Below, one piece after another: positions 51,403 through 59,785 of a stretch of DNA of 64,000 nucleotides; position 1 is the stretch's first letter; the number at the start of each line of letters is the position of its first letter. The position numbers and the translations under genes are program-made. The notes beneath the pieces were generated by a model that was given only the letters and a program-made list of their open reading frames with translations, had not been told where the DNA came from and did no database searches. The stretch comes from Methylobacterium sp. SyP6R (lineage in GTDB: Bacteria > Pseudomonadota > Alphaproteobacteria > Rhizobiales > Beijerinckiaceae): the NCBI RefSeq assembly GCF_019216885.1, contig NZ_JAAQRC020000001.1, forward strand, positions 4,250,001 to 4,314,000, given 5' to 3'.

Positions 51403-51447
51403 CGGCTTGGGGGCATGCGGCTTGGGGGCATGCGGCTTGGGGGCATG
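51403..51447. repeat. 15-bp tandem repeat, three units
   Basis: CGGCTTGGGGGCATG repeated three times without change. It lies just upstream of the membrane-protein gene at 51,501. A shorter TCTTGGACGGAA-type repeat is at about 51,175-51,205. Confidence 0.85.
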
Positions 51448-51500
51448 GGATGCGGGCGAAGCACCGGGGCAGCGGGATCGAACGTCTCGACGGCAGCGCG

Positions 51501-51809
51501 ATGCCGGGTGACCGGCGCGGCGACATCCGCATCGTCATCGCGAGGCCGCCGGCCGAGCCCGGGCGGGAGCGCGCCTTCGCCTATCTGCCCTGGCCGGTCC
51601 GGCTGCTCCTGAAGCTCGGGCTCCCGATCCTCGGCCTCTTCGCCGTCTTCGTGCTGCCGAACTACCTCGATTGCCGCAAGCAGCAGGCGGCCGGCCTTTC
51701 CTTCCACGGCATGACGGTCGGAGCCTGCACGCGCCAGTCCCTCGACGATCAGATCAGGGGAACGCAGAAGCGCTTCGAGGACATCGCCCGCGCCGTCGTA
51801 GCGCATTGA
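51501..51809 (+). CDS. Small membrane protein
   Basis: 102 residues from ATG 51,501 (ATG 51,450 is an alternative inside the repeat region). One membrane segment PVRLLLKLGLPILGLFAVFV near residues 30-50, then a short periplasmic or cytoplasmic domain with two Cys (LDCRKQQ, GACTRQS). No family named. Followed by the aldehyde dehydrogenase gene. Confidence 0.6.
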   Translation: MPGDRRGDIRIVIARPPAEPGRERAFAYLPWPVRLLLKLGLPILGLFAVFVLPNYLDCRKQQAAGLSFHGMTVGACTRQSLDDQIRGTQKRFEDIARAVVAH

Positions 51810-51953
51810 GGGCAAGGCCTGCGAGGTCGGGAACTCTGTCAGGTCGTGCTCTGACAGACAAGGCGCGCCGGCCACGGGCCGATGTGCGCGGCGGAGCCTG
51901 TCTCGCCGCGAGGGAGTGCCTTAAGTACAAGGCCTGTCCGCTCCGGCACGAGG

Positions 51954-53399
51954 ATGAGCCCCCCGATGTTCCCAGACGTGAAGCTTCACATCGCCGGCGA
52001 GTGGCGCGACGGCGCCTCCGGCCAGACGATGCCGATCCTCAACCCGGCCACTGGCGAGACCCTGAGCCAGCTCGCCGTGGCGACCCGCCAGGACCTCGAC
52101 CAGGCCCTCGAGGCGGCCGACCGCGGCTTCCAGGCCTGGCGCAAGGTCTCGGCCTTCGAGCGCAGCAAGGTGCTGCGCAAGGCCGCCAACCTTTTGCGCG
52201 AGCGCGCCGACGAGATCGCCCGGATCATGACCCTGGAGCAGGGCAAGCCGGTGGCGGAAGCCAAGATGGAGGTGCTCGGCGGCGCCGACACCATGGATTG
52301 GTTCGCGGAGGAAGGTCGGCGCGCCTATGGCCGGGTGATCCCGCCCCGCGCCGAGGGCGTGATGCAGCTCGTGATCCGCGAGCCGGTCGGGCCCGTCGCG
52401 GCCTTCACGCCCTGGAACTTCCCGATCAACCAGGCGGTGCGCAAGGTCTCGGCGGCGCTCTGCACCGGCTGCTCGGTGATCCTCAAGGGGCCCGAGGATA
52501 CGCCGGCGAGCTGCACCGCCCTGATCCAGGCCCTGTTGGACGCCGGCGTGCCGGGCGACGTGCTCGGCCTCGTCTACGGCGACCCGGCCGAGATCTCCTC
52601 CTACCTGATCCCGCATCCGGTGATCCGCAAGATCACCTTCACGGGCTCGACCGCGATCGGCAAGGAGCTCGCCGCGCTCGCCGGCAAGCACATGAAGCGC
52701 GCCACGATGGAGCTCGGGGGCCACGCCCCGGCGATCGTCTTCCGCGATGCCGACGTGCAGAAGGCCGTGAAGGTGCTCGGTGCCAACAAGTTCCGCAATG
52801 CCGGCCAGGTCTGCGTCGCGCCGACCCGCTTCCTCGTCCACGATTCGGTGTTCGACGCCTTCGTCGACGGCTTCGTCGGCTTCTCCCGCGACCTCAAGGT
52901 CGGCAACGGCCTGGAGCAGGGCGTGACGATGGGCCCGCTCGCCCATGGCCGCCGGATCGAGGCGATGGAGGGCTTCGTCGCCGATGCCGAGCAGAAGGGC
53001 GCGCAGCTGCGCACCGGCGGCAAGCGCATCGGCAACCAGGGCAACTTCTTCGAGCCGACGGTCTTCACCGACGTGCCCCTCGACGCCCGGATCATGAACG
53101 AGGAGCCGTTCGGGCCGATCGCCGCGATCCAGCGCTTCTCCGACGACGAGGAGGCCTTCGCGGAGGCCAACCGTCTGCCCTACGGGCTGGCCGCCTACGC
53201 CTATACCCGCTCGGCCGAGACGGCGACCAAGCTCGCCACGCGGGTCGAGAGCGGCATGATGTCGATCAACCACCACGGCATCGCCCTGCCGGAGACGCCC
53301 TTCGGCGGCGTGAAGGATTCGGGCTACGGCAGCGAGGGCGGCTCGGAGGCGATCGAGGCCTACCTCAACACCAAGTTCGTCACCCAGGCGGGCTTCTGA
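51954..53399 (+). CDS. NAD(P)-dependent semialdehyde dehydrogenase (SSADH-like)
   Basis: 481 residues from ATG 51,954 (ATG 51,966 also fits). Aldehyde dehydrogenase family: [40 protein letters not shown], Glu253 in MELGGHAP and the catalytic Cys287 in [11 protein letters not shown], then [14 protein letters not shown] and [15 protein letters not shown]. Sequence style is that of succinate-semialdehyde or alpha-ketoglutaric semialdehyde dehydrogenases. It oxidises a small semialdehyde to the acid in the cytoplasm. Stem-loop at 53,405 follows. Confidence 0.92.
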   Translation: MSPPMFPDVKLHIAGEWRDGASGQTMPILNPATGETLSQLAVATRQDLDQALEAADRGFQAWRKVSAFERSKVLRKAANLLRERADEIARIMTLEQGKPVAEAKMEVLGGADTMDWFAEEGRRAYGRVIPPRAEGVMQLVIREPVGPVAAFTPWNFPINQAVRKVSAALCTGCSVILKGPEDTPASCTALIQALLDAGVPGDVLGLVYGDPAEISSYLIPHPVIRKITFTGSTAIGKELAALAGKHMKRATMELGGHAPAIVFRDADVQKAVKVLGANKFRNAGQVCVAPTRFLVHDSVFDAFVDGFVGFSRDLKVGNGLEQGVTMGPLAHGRRIEAMEGFVADAEQKGAQLRTGGKRIGNQGNFFEPTVFTDVPLDARIMNEEPFGPIAAIQRFSDDEEAFAEANRLPYGLAAYAYTRSAETATKLATRVESGMMSINHHGIALPETPFGGVKDSGYGSEGGSEAIEAYLNTKFVTQAGF

Positions 53400-53404
53400 G
53401 TGGG

Positions 53405-53430
53405 GAGGGGGCCGCGCGAGCCGCCCCCTC
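53405..53430. terminator. Stem-loop after the aldehyde dehydrogenase gene
   Basis: GAGGGGGC, 10-base loop, GCCCCCTC: perfect 8-bp GC-rich stem 6 bases after the stop. No clear T run. Confidence 0.5.
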
Positions 53431-53517
53431 TTCCGCCGGCGAAATAGGGGTTGCCAAGCCAGAGCGGACCCCTTAGACCGCACCTCACCGGCGGGGCGCA
53501 CCGCTCCCCCCGGTCAG

Positions 53518-53594
53518 GCGCCCGTAGCTCAGCTGGATAGAGCACCAGACTACGAATCTGGGGGTCAGAGGTTCGAATCCTTTCGGGCGCGCCA
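53518..53594 (+). tRNA. tRNA-Arg (anticodon ACG), copy 1
   Basis: 77 bases with encoded CCA. Acceptor GCGCCCG/CGGGCGC; anticodon stem CCAGA/TCTGG with loop CTACGAA, so anticodon ACG (read as ICG). T arm AGAGGTTCGAATCCTT. Confidence 0.97.
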
Positions 53595-53675
53595 TTTTAT
53601 TCTTGTCGATCACGGTCATGTCCGGACCATCCCGGCACCGACCGTCACATAGTCGGAGACACGATCTTCGATCGG

Positions 53676-53752
53676 GCGCCCGTAGCTCAGCTGGATAGAG
53701 CACCAGACTACGAATCTGGGGGTCAGAGGTTCGAATCCTTTCGGGCGCGCCA
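53676..53752 (+). tRNA. tRNA-Arg (anticodon ACG), copy 2
   Basis: Identical over its 77 bases to copy 1, 81 bp downstream. The spacer is not repeated. Confidence 0.97.
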
Positions 53753-54411
53753 CTTCTCTCAATCATCGAAAATCAGATCGTCGTGTCTCCGTTCGACGGG
53801 CAAGGTTGCCCGGGCGAGCGGCGCCGGTGCGCTCGGCCGGACTACGGCATAGGACACGACGGCTTTGCTCCCTCTCGGCACCGGTCCTTTCCAACCCTCA
53901 ACATCATTCTGAGGTTTTAGTCGGTCGTATATCGACTGACCTCGAAGGAGAGCTCCAGACGTCTCAGGTCTATCTGGAGCCCTCTTTCGAGGTTCACTTG
54001 CGCTCGCACCTCACGATGAGATCGTGGGCGGGAGGGGTTGGCGACGGTGCAAGCAGTTCCTGTCGTGTACCGGGCGTGGGGCCAGTCCCCATCCTTGGGC
54101 CGGGCGAACGCTCGGTCCTATCGGCGACGAACCCGAAGGCCCGTTCAAAGGCCCCGATGACCTGCGCTGCCGCGTCGATCCGGCCGGTCATGGCCTGTGC
54201 TTTCAAGTTCATTTGTCGCGAGAGACACGCTCTAGGCCTGTATTAATTCTGATTAACCATGCCATGCCGGCAAAGCCTGCTTGCGAGCCGCAGGAGCATC
54301 CCGCCATCCGGCTCCGTAGCGACTGCGTCAGGACGACGGCCCGTTTACCGGCGACTCAGGTTTGCATGAGAAATTTCCTCAGGCGATCGACCGGTGTGGC
54401 GGGGTTTGGAC
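53753..54411. other. Gene-free stretch
   Basis: Contains a degenerate copy of the palindromic repeat family at 53,901-54,020. No gene supported; short frames overlap the repeat. Confidence 0.45.
53901..54020. repeat. Long palindromic intergenic repeat, degenerate copy
   Basis: Shares blocks with 56,870 and 63,406: CATTCTGAGG, GACCTCGAAGGAGAGCTCCA and TCTGGAGCCCTCTTTCGAGG. Arms are partly eroded. Confidence 0.6.
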
Positions 54412-55524
54412 GTGCGTTGCTTCAAGCTCCTGCTGCTGGCCGGAATCCTGTGCCTGCCGCCGGCCCTCGCCGCGGCCGGGGAATGCGGGCCCGAGGCGCT
54501 CGGCACCGCGCGCATCCTCGAAGTGCCGTTCGCGCAAGGGCCGGTCGGCCGGGCGAGCTACGGGCGCACTCTGCCGCTCGAGCGCGGCGAGGTGGTGCTG
54601 ACCTTCGACGACGGCCCGCTGCCCCGGCGCACCAACGCGGTGCTGGCCGCCCTCAAGGCGGAATGCGTGAAGGCGACGTTCTTCGTCATCGGCACGATGG
54701 TGGCACAGTTTCCCGAGACCCTGCGCCGCACCGCCGCCGAGGGCCACACCATCGCGACCCATACCTGGTCGCACCGATACCTGAACCGGATCCGCAGCGA
54801 GACGGTGCGGCGCGACCAGATCAACGGCGGTCTCGCGGCCGCCCGTACCGTCCTGGCCGACGACGCGGCGCCGTCCCTGTCGCCGTTCTTCCGCTTCCCC
54901 GGCCTCGGTCACGGCGCCGCCCTCGACCGTTACGCCGCGGCCCAGAGGCTGGTGCCGTTCAGCATCGACGTCGACGGCGACGACTGGAAGCGGATCGCCC
55001 CGGCGGCGGTGATGGCGCGGGTGCTCAAGCGCCTCGATGCGGCGGGGCGGGGGATCATCCTGCTTCACGACATCCAGCCCCGGACCGTCGCGATCCTGCC
55101 GGACCTGCTGCGCCAGTTGAAGGCGCGCGGCTATCGCGTCGTCCACGTGGTGCCGGCGCAGGGCGATACGCAGGCCGCGCTGGCGGCCCTGGACGCGCCG
55201 CGGGCCAAGCCGATCCGCCTCGCTCTTGACCGGCTCGGTACCCGTATGGCGGCCCTGCGCGTCGCCGCGCGCCCGCCGGCCTCGTTCGTCGAGGAGGCGC
55301 CGCTCGTCCTGCGATCGGGCCTGTTCGAGGAGGCGCCGGAGGCGCCGCCATCCCGGGACCAGAGCCGATCCGGCGGGGAGGTCCGCGTCGCGCTGATCGC
55401 CGACGCCGCGCCGGGCGGACCCGCGCCTCGCGCCGGCTGGAGCGGATTCGTGGTGATCGGCACCGCCCCGCAGGCTGCCGGCTTCCGCGCCGTCGCCGCG
55501 GCGAGCGGCCCGCCCCCCCGGTGA
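54412..55524 (+). CDS. Secreted polysaccharide deacetylase (NodB fold)
   Basis: 370 residues from GTG 54,412, chosen because it gives a good signal peptide (RCFKLLLLAGILCLPPALAA); GTG 54,394 is an alternative. NodB motifs: VVLTFDDGPLPRRTNAVLAA with the DD pair, HTIATHTWSHRYLNRI with the metal-binding His residues, and GIILLHDIQPRTVAILPDLL. The last 110 residues are a Pro/Ala-rich tail. Likely acts on peptidoglycan or a surface glycan in the periplasm. Its end overlaps the upstream part of the L,D-transpeptidase frame. Confidence 0.88.
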   Translation: MRCFKLLLLAGILCLPPALAAAGECGPEALGTARILEVPFAQGPVGRASYGRTLPLERGEVVLTFDDGPLPRRTNAVLAALKAECVKATFFVIGTMVAQFPETLRRTAAEGHTIATHTWSHRYLNRIRSETVRRDQINGGLAAARTVLADDAAPSLSPFFRFPGLGHGAALDRYAAAQRLVPFSIDVDGDDWKRIAPAAVMARVLKRLDAAGRGIILLHDIQPRTVAILPDLLRQLKARGYRVVHVVPAQGDTQAALAALDAPRAKPIRLALDRLGTRMAALRVAARPPASFVEEAPLVLRSGLFEEAPEAPPSRDQSRSGGEVRVALIADAAPGGPAPRAGWSGFVVIGTAPQAAGFRAVAAASGPPPR

Positions 55525-55577
55525 GCCCTCCGCCGACCCTGCCGCCCGTCACGGACCTGCCCGGAAAGCCCCCAACG

Positions 55578-56711
55578 ATGCGACGTCTCGGCCGGCTCCT
55601 GCCCGCCCTTCTCCTCTGCAGCGCCGGCGTCGCCCAGGCGATGAGCGCCGACGAGTCGCCGGCGGGCTGGTGGGCGCCGAGCCTGCGCGACTGCGCCGAT
55701 CCGGCGAGCCCGCGGGCTTTCGAGATCCGGCTCAAACCCGCCGCCGAGGCGCGGCTCGACGCGCACGATCTGCGCTGCCGGATCGACAGGGTCTCCGACA
55801 CGGCGATCGGCTACCGTCTCCACATGCGCTGCTTCCGCTCGGACGAGGACCTGCGCACGGGCACCCATGCGGAGGCCCGGCAGATCGTGGTCGACGCGAT
55901 CGGTGCAGTGACCATGCGGGCGGATGGGCGGCGCGTCTATCGCTGCCGCTCGCGCCCGGCCGCCGCCATCGGGGCACCGCGCCAGCCGGTCGCCGCGGAG
56001 GCGCCGCCCGCCGGCACCCCGACGGTCCCGGCCCTGCCGCTGCCGGAGGCGCCGATGCGCCTGGCCTCGCTCGCCCCCGAGCCGCCCCCGTCCGGGCCGG
56101 TCGCCCCGGCGCCGATCGCGCCCGCCGCGCCGTCTCCCGCGGCCTCCGCCCCCGCGCCGGAAACTCCCATGCGCGTGGCCGCGCCAGAAAATTCCATGCG
56201 CGTGGCCGCGCTTCCCGCCGAGCCGCTGCCGGGGGCCGAGGCACCGCGCCTCGCTCCTCCGCCCGTGCCGGCATTGCGGCGCGGCAAGGTGGTCGCCTAT
56301 CCCGGCGCGCAAAGTGCCGGTACCATCGTGGTCGATACGGCGGCGCGCCTGCTCTACCTCGTGCGCGGCGACGGCACGGCCGTCCGGTACCGGGTGGCGG
56401 TCGGGCGCCCCGGCACGACCTGGAAGGGGATGCAGACGATTACTGCCAAGCAGGAATGGCCGCAATGGACGCCGACGCCGGAGATGCGGCGCAGCCGGCC
56501 CGGCCTGCCGCGCCACGTCGCCGGCGGCCCGCGCAATCCCCTCGGGGCCCGGGCGCTCTATCTCGGCTCCACGCTCTACCGCATCCACGGCACCACCGAC
56601 CCGCGCTCGATCGGCCGGGCCGCCTCGGCCGGCTGCTTCCGGATGCTGAACGACGATGTGATCGAGCTCTACCGCTTCGTGCCCGTCGGCACAAAGGTCC
56701 AGGTGATCTGA
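55578..56711 (+). CDS. L,D-transpeptidase (YkuD domain)
   Basis: 377 residues from ATG 55,578. Signal peptide RRLGRLLPALLLCSAGVAQA; a Pro/Ala-rich central region with repeated PMRVAxPE-type units; the C-terminal YkuD domain with YRIHGTTDPRSIGRAASAGC and FRMLNDDVIELY. Catalytic His337 and Cys353 are present. It cross-links peptidoglycan by 3-3 bonds or anchors lipoprotein in the periplasm. About 50 bases after the deacetylase gene; likely one operon of cell-wall enzymes. Confidence 0.92.
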   Translation: MRRLGRLLPALLLCSAGVAQAMSADESPAGWWAPSLRDCADPASPRAFEIRLKPAAEARLDAHDLRCRIDRVSDTAIGYRLHMRCFRSDEDLRTGTHAEARQIVVDAIGAVTMRADGRRVYRCRSRPAAAIGAPRQPVAAEAPPAGTPTVPALPLPEAPMRLASLAPEPPPSGPVAPAPIAPAAPSPAASAPAPETPMRVAAPENSMRVAALPAEPLPGAEAPRLAPPPVPALRRGKVVAYPGAQSAGTIVVDTAARLLYLVRGDGTAVRYRVAVGRPGTTWKGMQTITAKQEWPQWTPTPEMRRSRPGLPRHVAGGPRNPLGARALYLGSTLYRIHGTTDPRSIGRAASAGCFRMLNDDVIELYRFVPVGTKVQVI

Positions 56712-57091
56712 GGGGCGAAGTGGTCTGAGAGCCGGTTTGAACGCGTAGATCTGCTGGAAACTGAGGGCGAATATGAGATTTTCTACCCTTTCACCTGATA
56801 CTGAGAGCCTGTCTGAGCAGAAATTTATGAAAAATTCATGAGATTATTTGGGAGATATCCTACCCAGTACCTCATCCTGAGGTGCGACTGAAAGGAGCCT
56901 CGAAGGAGGGCTCCAGAAGCCTCCGCGATCCCTGGAGCCCTCCTTCGAGGTCAGTCGATCGTCGATCGACTGACACCTCAGGATGAGGTGGGGGGTCGGA
57001 AATTCGAACCTTTCTCAAGTCTTCGGTATAAAACCGTGCTCAAGCAGGCTCCGAGGACCGCTCGGACCGACGAGTCGTCGTCCCTGCTGGA
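56712..57091. other. Gene-free stretch with palindromic repeat
   Basis: Between the convergent L,D-transpeptidase and AraC genes. Holds the palindromic repeat at 56,870-56,988. Confidence 0.5.
56870..56988. repeat. Long palindromic intergenic repeat
   Basis: Outer arms CCTCATCCTGAGGTG and CACCTCAGGATGAGG are inverse of each other; inner arms CCTCGAAGGAGGGCTCCAG and CTGGAGCCCTCCTTCGAGG likewise; CAGTCGATCGTCGATCGACTG is nested near the right side. The RNA would fold into one long hairpin. Two more copies are at 53,901 and 63,406. Confidence 0.8.
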
Positions 57092-58081
57092 TCATCCCGC
57101 CGGCCGCAACACCGATTTCGGCATCACCCCGTAGGCCTTCTTGAAGGCGCGGCTGAAATGCGAGAAGTCGCTGAAGCCGCATTGCATCACCACCTGCCCG
57201 ACATTGCGGGCCTGGCCCTCGGCGAGCAGCCGGTGGGCCAGTTCCAGCCGCTGCTGCCACAGCCAGCGGATCGCCGTGGTGCCGTCCGCCGCGAAGGCGC
57301 GGCAGAGCGTGCGCAGGGACACGCCGAGGCGGCTCGCCACCGTGGCGAGGTCGAGGTCCGGATCCTCGATATGGGCGATGAGGAAGGTCTTGGCCTGGCG
57401 CACCAGGTCCTCGTCGGCGATCCGGCGCCCCGGCGCCGTCAGGCTCGCCTCCAGCGAGGCGGTGAGCAGGTCGAGGAACGAGTTGCCGAGGCGCTGCGAG
57501 CAGGTCTCGCTCAGGGGCGATTCGAGTTCGACGATGTCGGTCATGGTGTGGGCGATGGTCGAGGCGAGCGGCTGGCCGGGCCGGACGACCCGGGCCGCCA
57601 GATGGGGCAGGTCGGGCAGCCGGGCCGCCATCTGCCGCCGGGCGATCCGGGCGATGATCATCTGGGTGTCCTGCTCGAACTCCCACAGGAAGGGACGCGC
57701 CGAATCGTAGATCACCAGGTCGCCGACGGCGGGCAGGGCGCAGCGGTCGTCCTGGACCAGCCGGCCGGTGCCGGTCTTCATCAGCGCCACGAACACGTCG
57801 TCGTCCGGCATCCGCCGCAGGCAGGCGGCGTCGCGGCGGCTCGCCATCGGCGAGAACCGGATGTCGCAGAGGTTCACCTTGCCCAACGCGACCTTGCGCA
57901 GCCGCGCCGCGAAGGGCCGGTCGGGCACCCTCCGGGTCGTCTCCGACGGGCTCAAATGGGCGGAGATCGCGTCGCGCCAGTAGGAGAAGCGGTACGGTTC
58001 GGCGAGGACGTTGGTGTCGAAGGTGGTGATCGCGGCGGGCGGGGAGGCAGGCGTGGCCAACGAGGGGGTGAGCGATGCCAT
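57092..58081 (-). CDS. AraC family regulator
   Basis: 329 residues from ATG 58,081. The N-terminal domain resembles the AraC-binding-like (AraC_binding_2) type (FDTNVLAEPYRFSYWRDAIS, LPAVGDLVIYDSARPFLWEF). The C-terminal double helix-turn-helix has DLDLATVASRLGVSLRTLCR and VGQVVMQCGFSDFSHFSRAF, the AraC signature. Divergent from an amidase gene; a tandem 20-bp direct repeat at 58,167-58,206 is its likely binding site. Probable activator of the amide genes. Confidence 0.9.
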   Translation of the reverse strand: MASLTPSLATPASPPAAITTFDTNVLAEPYRFSYWRDAISAHLSPSETTRRVPDRPFAARLRKVALGKVNLCDIRFSPMASRRDAACLRRMPDDDVFVALMKTGTGRLVQDDRCALPAVGDLVIYDSARPFLWEFEQDTQMIIARIARRQMAARLPDLPHLAARVVRPGQPLASTIAHTMTDIVELESPLSETCSQRLGNSFLDLLTASLEASLTAPGRRIADEDLVRQAKTFLIAHIEDPDLDLATVASRLGVSLRTLCRAFAADGTTAIRWLWQQRLELAHRLLAEGQARNVGQVVMQCGFSDFSHFSRAFKKAYGVMPKSVLRPAG

Positions 58082-58166
58082 GACGGGTCCCTCCGGCTTC
58101 TCGCGGCGCGGTTCCGGGCGGCGTGGCACCCCCGGCCACGCGCCGTGCGTCCGCAACGGTTCAAGC

Positions 58167-58206
58167 AATGCCGATGCCAGACATGGAATGCCGATGCCGG
58201 ACTTGG
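58167..58206. promoter_or_regulatory. Tandem 20-bp direct repeat, putative AraC binding site
   Basis: AATGCCGATGCCAGACATGG followed directly by AATGCCGATGCCGGACTTGG (18 of 20 identical). It lies about 85 bases upstream of the AraC gene and 100 upstream of the amidase gene. AraC-type proteins bind such direct repeats. Confidence 0.55.
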
Positions 58207-58306
58207 CGAACGCTGACGGTCACAGGCCAAGCGGCATGACCCGCCGGGGCAAGACGGGCACTCGGGTTATGGGAAGGATGCGACCGTAAAAGGCGGGAGG
58301 CTACCG

Positions 58307-59710
58307 ATGTCCGCGACCCTGCACGACGAATCCCTGGTCTCCCTCGCCGGGGCGATCCGCCGCCGACAGGTGAGCGCGGTCGAGGTGACGGCGGCGATGC
58401 TCGCGCGCATCGGCGCCCTGGACGGCGAGTATCGCAGCTACACCACGGTGACCGCGGACCATGCGCTCGCCGCGGCCGCGCGGGCGGACCGGGAGACGGT
58501 GCGCGGCATCAGCCGCGGCCCGCTGCACGGCGTGCCGCTCGGCATCAAGGACCTGTGCGACACCCGATTCGCCGCCACCGGGGCCGGCACGGCGATCCAT
58601 CGCAGCCGGGTGCCGGCATCCGACGCCACCGTGGTCGAGCGGCTGGAGCGGGGCGGGGCGGTGATTCTCGGCAAGCTCGCGATGACCGAGGGCGCCTATA
58701 CCAGCCACCATCCGGACAATCCGGGTCCGCTCAACCCGTGGAGCCGGGGCCACTGGGTCGGCTCGTCCTCGACCGGATCCGGCGCGGCCGTCGCGGCGCG
58801 GCTGTGCTACGGCGCGCTCGGCTCCGACACCGGCGGCTCGATCCGTTTTCCCTCCGCGACCTGCGGGCTCACCGGCATCAAGCCGAGCTGGGGCCGGGTC
58901 AGCCGCCACGGGGTCTTTCCGCTCGCCGCCTCCCTCGACCATGTCGGCCCGATGGCCCGCAGCGCCGCCGACGCGGCGGCGATCCTGGGCGTCATCGCGG
59001 GCGCCGACCCGCACGACCCGACGGCGCTGCAGGCGCCGGTGGACGATTACCGGGACGCGACCGGCGGCTCGATCCGCGGCCTCACCGTCGGTATCGACCG
59101 GCGCTTCACGACCGAGGGCATCGACCCGGGGGTGATCGCCGCCTTTGCGGGCATCGAGGCGGCGTTGCGCGAGAGCGGCGCGCGGATCCGCGAGGTCGCG
59201 ATGCCGCCGACCGACGATCTGGTGCGCGGCTGGATCCCGTTCTGCGCGGTCGAGACCGCACTCGCCCATCGGGAGACCTATCCGGCGCGGGCGGCGGAAT
59301 ACGGCCCCGACCTCGCCGGGCTGATCGAGGAGGGACGCGCCGTCACCGGCCAGACGCTCGGCGCGATCTACCACGAGCGCCTCGCCTTTTCGGGCGCCCT
59401 GGCGGCCCTGTTCGAGGAGGTCGATTGTCTCCTCGTGCCGACCATGCCGGTTCCGGTGCCGAGCCTTGCCCGGATGGCGGAGTTCGGCCAGGACCCGGAG
59501 GTGCTGCTGCGCCTCCTGCGCTTCACCGCGCCGTTCAACTTCTCCGGCAGCCCCACGATCACCCTCCCGGCCGGGATCGACGCGGCAGGACTCCCCCTGA
59601 GCGTCCAGCTCGTCGGTCCGCATCTGTCGGAGGCCCTGTTGTGCCGCGCCGGCCACGCGATCCAGCAGGTCACGGACTGGCATGCGCGGCGGCCGGTGGA
59701 CCTCGCTTGA
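58307..59710 (+). CDS. Amidase (GatA/AtzF-like)
   Basis: 467 residues; GGGAGG lies 6 bases before the ATG. Amidase signature triad at canonical spacing: Lys81 (GIKDLCD), cis-Ser154 (GSSSTGSGAA) and nucleophile Ser178 (GSDTGGSIRFP), matching the GatA numbering style. Probably hydrolyses a small amide; a role in gatCAB is unlikely as gatC/gatB are absent. Divergent from the AraC regulator and first gene of the right-end amide region. Confidence 0.92.
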   Translation: MSATLHDESLVSLAGAIRRRQVSAVEVTAAMLARIGALDGEYRSYTTVTADHALAAAARADRETVRGISRGPLHGVPLGIKDLCDTRFAATGAGTAIHRSRVPASDATVVERLERGGAVILGKLAMTEGAYTSHHPDNPGPLNPWSRGHWVGSSSTGSGAAVAARLCYGALGSDTGGSIRFPSATCGLTGIKPSWGRVSRHGVFPLAASLDHVGPMARSAADAAAILGVIAGADPHDPTALQAPVDDYRDATGGSIRGLTVGIDRRFTTEGIDPGVIAAFAGIEAALRESGARIREVAMPPTDDLVRGWIPFCAVETALAHRETYPARAAEYGPDLAGLIEEGRAVTGQTLGAIYHERLAFSGALAALFEEVDCLLVPTMPVPVPSLARMAEFGQDPEVLLRLLRFTAPFNFSGSPTITLPAGIDAAGLPLSVQLVGPHLSEALLCRAGHAIQQVTDWHARRPVDLA

Positions 59711-59785
59711 GAGCGCTCGAGAGTCCCGTTTCTCGCTTGCGGATGCCGGACCGATTCGGTGTATCATCGCGGCTCCGAGACCGTC

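Noticed and set aside
53485..53766. Minus-strand frame reading PERIRTSDPQIRSLVLYPAE
   Set aside because: It is the antisense reading of the two tRNA-Arg genes, a well-known false protein.
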